Assembly (NCBI GenBank): GCA_958428675.1 | Contig: CAUAGV010000021.1 | Location: forward strand, 1-15,541 | Length of the DNA stretch: 15,541 nucleotides | From: an uncultured Collinsella sp. | GTDB taxonomy: Bacteria > Actinomycetota > Coriobacteriia > Coriobacteriales > Coriobacteriaceae | Direction of reading: 5' to 3' | In this document: one piece after another, positions 12,733-15,541 of the stretch | Position numbering within the stretch: position 1 is the stretch's first letter | Layout: every line of letters starts with the position of its first letter | Made by a program: the position numbers and the translations under genes | The notes under the pieces: generated by a model | The model's input: only the letters and a program-made list of their open reading frames with translations | What the model was told of the DNA's origin: nothing | The model's database searches: none

Positions 12733-13245
12733 ATGGCTCAACCCAAGATCCTTCTCACGCGTATCGATGACCGGTTTATTTACGGGCAAGACGTTGAGCT
12801 GTGGAACGAGGCTATGGGTGCCAACCTCGTCCTAATCGTCAACGACGAGATTGCGGCGGATTCGCGCAAGTGGGCGCCTATGAGGGTCGCGGCGCCCGAG
12901 GGCGTGTGGACGCGGTTTTTCTCGGTGCAAAGGACCATCGACATCATTCATACCGCAACGCCGCGCCAATGGATTCTCATCATGGTGGCGTCGCCCGCGG
13001 ATGCGCTCGCGCTGGTCAAGGGCGGTGTGCCCATTACCAAGATCAGTATCGGTCACATGCAAGCAGGGGAGGGCAAGCGTCCCGCGACGCCCACAGTTTC
13101 CGTAGACGACACAGACGTCGCCGCCTTCAAAGAGCTGCAAGAACTCGGCATAGAGCTAGAAATCCGCTACCTTCCCAGCTCCAATCCCGACCCCATTCAA
13201 CTAGTCGTTGGGGACACCCTTGTCACTTGGGGACGTTCCTTCTAA
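12733..13245 (+). CDS. Orphan PTS EIIB paralogue with Tyr in place of the active-site His
   Basis: This 170-residue protein aligns with the EIIB at 1958-2440 at about 84 of 148 positions by hand. Key change: RIDNRLVHGQ in the intact protein is RIDDRFIYGQ here, so the phosphorylated His17 is Tyr17 and normal phosphotransfer should be impossible. The FFSVQRTID motif and the end VAAFKELQELGIELEIR are kept. After PSS the sequence departs from the paralogue and the last residues, about VGDTLVTWGRSF, are read from two GGGGAC..TCCTT repeat units, with the stop inside the second. No EIIA, EIIC or EIID partner is adjacent and the ribosome site is weak. It may be a decaying duplicate or a non-catalytic regulator. 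The long intact frame argues that it was functional until recently. Confidence 0.75.
   Translation: MAQPKILLTRIDDRFIYGQDVELWNEAMGANLVLIVNDEIAADSRKWAPMRVAAPEGVWTRFFSVQRTIDIIHTATPRQWILIMVASPADALALVKGGVPITKISIGHMQAGEGKRPATPTVSVDDTDVAAFKELQELGIELEIRYLPSSNPDPIQLVVGDTLVTWGRSF
13210..13241. repeat. Two GGGGAC..CCTT repeat units at the EIIB 3' end
   Basis: GGGGACACCCTT (13210-13221) and GGGGACGTTCCTT (13229-13241) belong to the same family as four units at 15354-15491. Together they look like small REP-type intergenic repeats; no REP transposase is visible in the window. Confidence 0.6.
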
Positions 13246-13291
13246 TATGAGCAGGACATTGTCAAGAGGCAAAATCGGGCCTGGCCCCAAT
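13231..13291 (+). repeat. Long direct repeat, left copy
   Basis: The 61 bases are repeated at 15481-15541 with only two differing positions (GT versus TG at 13235-13236), and the window ends before the second copy does. The copy contains TCCTTCTAATATGAGCAGG, ATTGTCAAGAGGCAAAATC and the first arm of the hairpin at 13277. Confidence 0.95.
13245..13259 (+). repeat. 15-bp inverted repeat, left arm (beside the IS110 remnant)
   Basis: ATATGAGCAGGACAT is the exact reverse complement of 14311-14325, on the other side of the IS110-type pseudogene. A third copy, same orientation as this one, is at 15495-15509. It may mark an element end. Confidence 0.6.
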
Positions 13292-13308
13292 GATATGGGG
13301 CCAGGCCC
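13277..13308. repeat. Strong 13-bp hairpin GGGCCTGGCCCCA/TGGGGCCAGGCCC
   Basis: Perfect 13-base arms (13277-13289 and 13296-13308) enclose ATGATA. No T-run follows, so it is not a plain terminator, though it could end EIIB transcripts or be a structural end of a mobile element. The second copy of its left arm is cut by the window end. Confidence 0.75.
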
Positions 13309-13562
13309 TCTCCCTATATCAACCCGTTCGCGGCGACCTCGGCGTGTCTTCCCGACGCTCGTCTTTGCAGTTTATTATCCGCCCGCGGCGATCTCTCGCT
13401 GGGCAATCCGTTGCTACGGCTGAGGCTTCTTCGTCGAACCGACAGTCTGTGGACGCGTGTGGCGCCTTGGGCGCTCGCAAAAAGGGGACCTGAGGTTCGC
13501 CTCAACGGCTTCGGATCGAACCGCTTCCGGGGTGAATGGCTTATCCGCGGGGGACCGGCCCC
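13309..13562. other. Non-coding stretch downstream of the IS110 remnant
   Basis: About 250 bases without a convincing gene. On the minus strand, after the transposase stop, there are GGGGG-CCGGT-CCCCC (13549-13563, overlapping the stop), TGAGG-CGAA-CCTCA (13491-13504) followed by GGTCCCCTTTTT, which may be a weak terminator, and GCGCC/GGCGC (13472-13484). Open frames here are low-complexity shadows. Confidence 0.5.
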
Positions 13563-14203
13563 CTATGCCTCCTCGGCCATGAGGCCGACCGCCCACACCC
13601 AGCAGGCGAGCTCGCGCGCCGTGGCGACGTTCGCCTTGTTGTTGTGGACCCCGCGCGCGAGCAGGGCCCCGCGCCTCTCGACCAGCCTCCGCACGCCCTT
13701 GGCGGCATGCCTGCGGGCGCCCCGGTCCGGGGCCTGGCCCCCGGCGGGCTCCTTCGGCCGCGCGGAGCACGTCAGGTAGTGCCACGCGGCCTCGACCAGC
13801 GTCTTCCTCAGGTGCTTGTTGCCGGCCTTGGTGATCGCGCCCCTGCGGTCGCTTTCCCCGCTGGAGTGCTCGGAGGGCGTCAGGCCGACCCACGCCGCGA
13901 ACGAGCGGGCGTTCCTGAACCTCGAGAACTCGCCGGCCTCGAACACGAGGTCATCTTCGAGACGGCGCCGACCACGCAGTCGACCCCCAGGCCGGAGAGC
14001 CTCTTCTGCAGGTCGAAGCCCGTGACCCCGGACTCGTACACGCACCTGGCCCCGGGGTCCACGGAGCGGACCCACTCCGCGACGGCGCCGGCGTCGTAGC
14101 CGAAGGTCGCGGCGCGCACCTCCCCGGTCATGACGTCGAGGGAGACGGCCTTTATCGAGCGGGCGTGGACGTCGAGTCCGACGAAGGTGGTAGTATCGAG
14201 CAT
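13563..14203 (-). pseudogene. IS110-family transposase, internally deleted and frameshifted
   Basis: Reading from the ATG at 14201-14203 (GAAGGGG ribosome site 6 bases upstream), about 84 residues match the IS110 N-terminus: FVGLDVHARSIKAVSLDVMT with the first Asp, VYESGVTGFDLQ with the Glu, and VGAVSKM. Near 13948-13958 the frame changes and the next sequence is LVFEAGEFSRFRNARSFAAW and SSGESDRRGAITKAGNKHLR, the C-terminal Transposase_20 region, running to the stop at 13563-13565. Usual IS110 proteins have about 350-420 residues; roughly 190 between these blocks are missing, including the last acidic residues of the DEDD RuvC domain. The result is about 210 codons in two frames, so it is inactive. 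It could still be mobilised in trans if its ends are intact. Confidence 0.9.
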
Positions 14204-14325
14204 GGGAGCCCCTTCCATGAATGCGGCGTGGCCGCCGCGGTTGGATTGGACACTCACCATTGTCGGCCTGATCCGCGGTCTTTCATGCAGTAGGGGCTCT
14301 CAATGTTTTTATGTCCTGCTCATAT
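14204..14325 (-). mobile_element. IS110 5' non-coding end with 15-bp inverted repeat
   Basis: This stretch upstream of the transposase start is where IS110-group elements encode their bridge (guide) RNA. It ends at 14311-14325 with ATGTCCTGCTCATAT, the inverse of 13245-13259. No bridge RNA fold is proven here. Confidence 0.45.
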
Positions 14326-14553
14326 CGTCTCTGCCGGGCGGCGAAAGAGCGCGCCCAACGACCAGCCGTTTAAGAGCGCCCCCGATACATAGTTGTCGGA
14401 ACCTGGTCGTCTGTTGATAAAAAAGAAACCGCTAACGGACAAAATGGCGCCTTTTGCGGATTAGTCGCTGTGCCGGAAAATAAATTGTCAGAACCAGGCG
14501 ATAATTAAATTGCCGCGGCTGTCGTTACATATGACACGTGACAGGAGGACATG
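14326..14553. other. Intergenic control region of the DUF5626-like gene with a 17-bp direct repeat
   Basis: TTGTCGGAACCTGGTCG (14393-14409) recurs as TTGTCAGAACCAGGCGA (14485-14501), 92 bases apart, with most bases identical. The stretch turns AT-rich from about 14415. An AGGAGG ribosome site at 14543-14548 ends it. No gene seen; an exact promoter is not clear. Confidence 0.5.
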
Positions 14554-15057
14554 ATGAAAAAAATGCCCAAGTTGTTGTTAGCAATGGTTGTCCTATTTTT
14601 CGCCACCGGATTTATTTTATTGCCCTCCGCAAATGCTTCTGAGTATTTGACGCCCGCCGACGCATGCTTCGATTTGAATGATGGGCCGAAACAAGAACGT
14701 ACTATCGAGCTGCCAGATGGCTCTACAGGTGTTTTTGGGATAGAGAAAGAGCAAGCTGATGTTGCCCCGATTTGGGACGGCTACTACAACGCTACTGATG
14801 GGAATTGGAAGGTTTACTTCTATACTGGAGTGCTCGATGCTGAGTACTGGATATCAATCAAGAACTATAACATTACATCGTGGTGGGGCCATAAGGCATC
14901 TTCCGTTGGTGCTGCCTTATCGAATTTCAGTAAGAGTTTTTCTTCCAAACGAACAAAGTGGAGCTTTCTTTTTACCGGTGTAGGCGGTATGGCGTCTGCG
15001 ACTTATACTCTTGGAGCTGAAATAAATGGCTCTCGACTGCATACATATCTAGCGTGA
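14554..15057 (+). CDS. Secreted DUF5626-like protein
   Basis: Two ATGs occur at 14551 and 14554. AGGAGG is only 2 bases from the first and 5 from the second, so I choose 14554, giving 167 residues. The signal peptide MKKMPKLLLAMVVLFFATGF... ends with SANA, and cleavage is expected after ANA near residue 28. The mature part opens with ACFDLNDGPKQERTIELPDGS, followed by VFGIEKE, and has GNWKVYFYTGVLDAEYWISI near residue 90. This strand pattern (DL..G..Q...I...DG, then W.V.....G.....Y.I.I) resembles DUF5626, a family of small secreted proteins of unknown role in Gram-positive bacteria; assignment is from memory of the pattern. Base composition is AT-richer than the sugar genes, pointing to transfer. 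A 50-residue membrane protein follows 6 bases after the stop. Confidence 0.75.
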   Translation: MKKMPKLLLAMVVLFFATGFILLPSANASEYLTPADACFDLNDGPKQERTIELPDGSTGVFGIEKEQADVAPIWDGYYNATDGNWKVYFYTGVLDAEYWISIKNYNITSWWGHKASSVGAALSNFSKSFSSKRTKWSFLFTGVGGMASATYTLGAEINGSRLHTYLA

Positions 15058-15063
15058 TTCAAT

Positions 15064-15216
15064 ATGGGCGTGTTGTGTAAGATCAACATTGGCGGAGAGG
15101 TTTCCCTCCTGGCTATAGTTCTGGTTGAGGTCGGAATCACCGCTGCGGTGATCTATCTCGTTTACAAGTTGATAAAGGCTCTCAAAAAGGTTATTGAACG
15201 AACCAAACAAGAGTAG
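15064..15216 (+). CDS. Small single-span membrane protein (50 aa)
   Basis: This small frame starts at the ATG 6 bases after the DUF5626-like stop. It reads MGVLCKINIGGEVSLLAIVL, then VEVGITAAVIYLVYKLIK and a basic tail ALKKVIERTKQE. A single strong membrane helix covers about residues 14-38, with a positively charged C-terminus expected inside the cell. There is no good ribosome site, so translational coupling to the upstream gene is likely. I recognise no family. A terminator 43 bases later closes the pair, which supports this being a real cistron. Confidence 0.6.
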   Translation: MGVLCKINIGGEVSLLAIVLVEVGITAAVIYLVYKLIKALKKVIERTKQE

Positions 15217-15258
15217 GCGGTCAGCCCACTCGATTTCGAACCCATTTCAGCGGGTGCC

Positions 15259-15299
15259 ATCCTCTCTGTCTGCTTCTCTGTGGGCGGAGAGGATTTTTC
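15259..15299 (+). terminator. Intrinsic terminator after the 50-aa gene
   Basis: ATCCTCTC (15259-15266) pairs with GAGAGGAT (15287-15294), and the stem continues inward with G-C and T.G pairs to an 8-base loop. TTTTTCT follows. Confidence 0.85.
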
Positions 15300-15353
15300 T
15301 ATGACTGAGACCGCATCAGCGCCAAATCCACGCCTATCCTCGACCCGTCACCT

Positions 15354-15491
15354 GGGGACGTTCCTTTCCAGCCGGTGCTTGGGGAGACTCCTTGCCCCCC
15401 GGTCGTCGTGGATGTTCTTAAACGACTAGCGATCGGGGATAGCCCTTGCCGATTGGCCGGTTTGCCGTCCGGGTTGGCAAGGACTGTCCTT
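15354..15491. repeat. Cluster of four GGGGA..CCTT repeat units
   Basis: GGGGACGTTCCTT (15354-15366, identical to 13229-13241), GGGGAGACTCCTT (15381-15393), GGGGATAGCCCTT (15435-15447) and AAGGACTGTCCTT (15479-15491). The last is a perfect palindrome apart from its centre. No gene lies in 15300-15541. Confidence 0.65.
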
Positions 15492-15541
15492 CTAATATGA
15501 GCAGGACATTGTCAAGAGGCAAAATCGGGCCTGGCCCCAAT
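15481..15541 (+). repeat. Long direct repeat, right copy (cut by window end)
   Basis: Matches 13231-13291 at 59 of 61 positions and is still matching at the last base, so the repeat extends beyond the window. It contains the third ATATGAGCAGGACAT (15495-15509). Confidence 0.95.

Noticed and set aside
13414..14099. Several long plus and minus frames overlapping the IS110 remnant
   Set aside because: Arg/Pro/Ala-rich shadows of the very GC-rich transposase sequence.
13880..14260. Programmed frameshift making a working IS110 transposase
   Set aside because: The two frames are not adjacent parts of the family protein: roughly 190 residues between them are missing, so a frameshift alone would not restore it.
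1..15541. CRISPR array or prophage
   Set aside because: The repeats are few, irregularly spaced and partly palindromic; no cas, integrase or phage structural gene is seen.

Overview
The window looks like a chromosomal piece of a high-GC gut actinobacterium of class Coriobacteriia, most likely Collinsella or a close relative. This is inferred from codon and GC bias, mannose-family PTS operons carrying a YajC-like gene, and an IS110 transposase of familiar coriobacterial style; no marker gene proves it. From about 1060 to 11260 the window is a carbohydrate-use locus, and from about 11390 onward it is an accessory, repeat-rich region.

Left edge (1-1196): a broken DUF2975-like membrane gene on the minus strand with a perfect palindrome in its promoter, then about 660 bp without a convincing gene. 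That gap holds several CGGT/ACCG inverted repeats, a cre-like site, an extended -10 promoter, a GntR-type operator and a leader whose last hairpin would bury the Shine-Dalgarno of the first PTS gene.

PTS operon (1197-4403): EIIA, a YajC-like protein, EIIB, EIIC and EIID of the mannose/sorbose family, ended by a strong terminator. EIID carries a long acidic loop not usual in the family. A HutC-type GntR regulator (4589-5320) follows. The same 13-base site TGGTTACTACCAG occurs before the PTS operon and before agaS, so this regulator very probably controls both.

Catabolic genes (5435-11260): an AgaS-type SIS-domain sugar-phosphate isomerase/deaminase, an N-acetylhexosamine-6-phosphate deacetylase (NagA/AgaA), a minus-strand flavodoxin, a LacX-type aldose epimerase homologue, a PfkB/LacC sugar-phosphate kinase, the 40-codon tail of a lost second nagA, and a YhcH-family protein. 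Together they suggest uptake of N-acetylgalactosamine (or galactosamine) as the 6-phosphate, deacetylation, deamination/isomerisation to tagatose-6-phosphate and phosphorylation to tagatose-1,6-bisphosphate. The aldolase for the last step is not in the window.

Accessory end (11290-15541): tandem palindromes around a terminator, a minus-strand pair (a secreted protein and a small unknown protein), tRNA-Thr(CGT), and an orphan EIIB paralogue whose phosphorylated histidine is a tyrosine and whose C-terminus is read from repeat DNA. An internally deleted IS110-family transposase follows, bracketed by a 15-bp inverted repeat, then a DUF5626-like secreted protein with a 50-residue single-span membrane protein. 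A cluster of GGGGAC..TCCTT repeats comes last. The final 61 bases repeat 13231-13291 almost exactly, so the window ends inside a second copy of whatever begins there.
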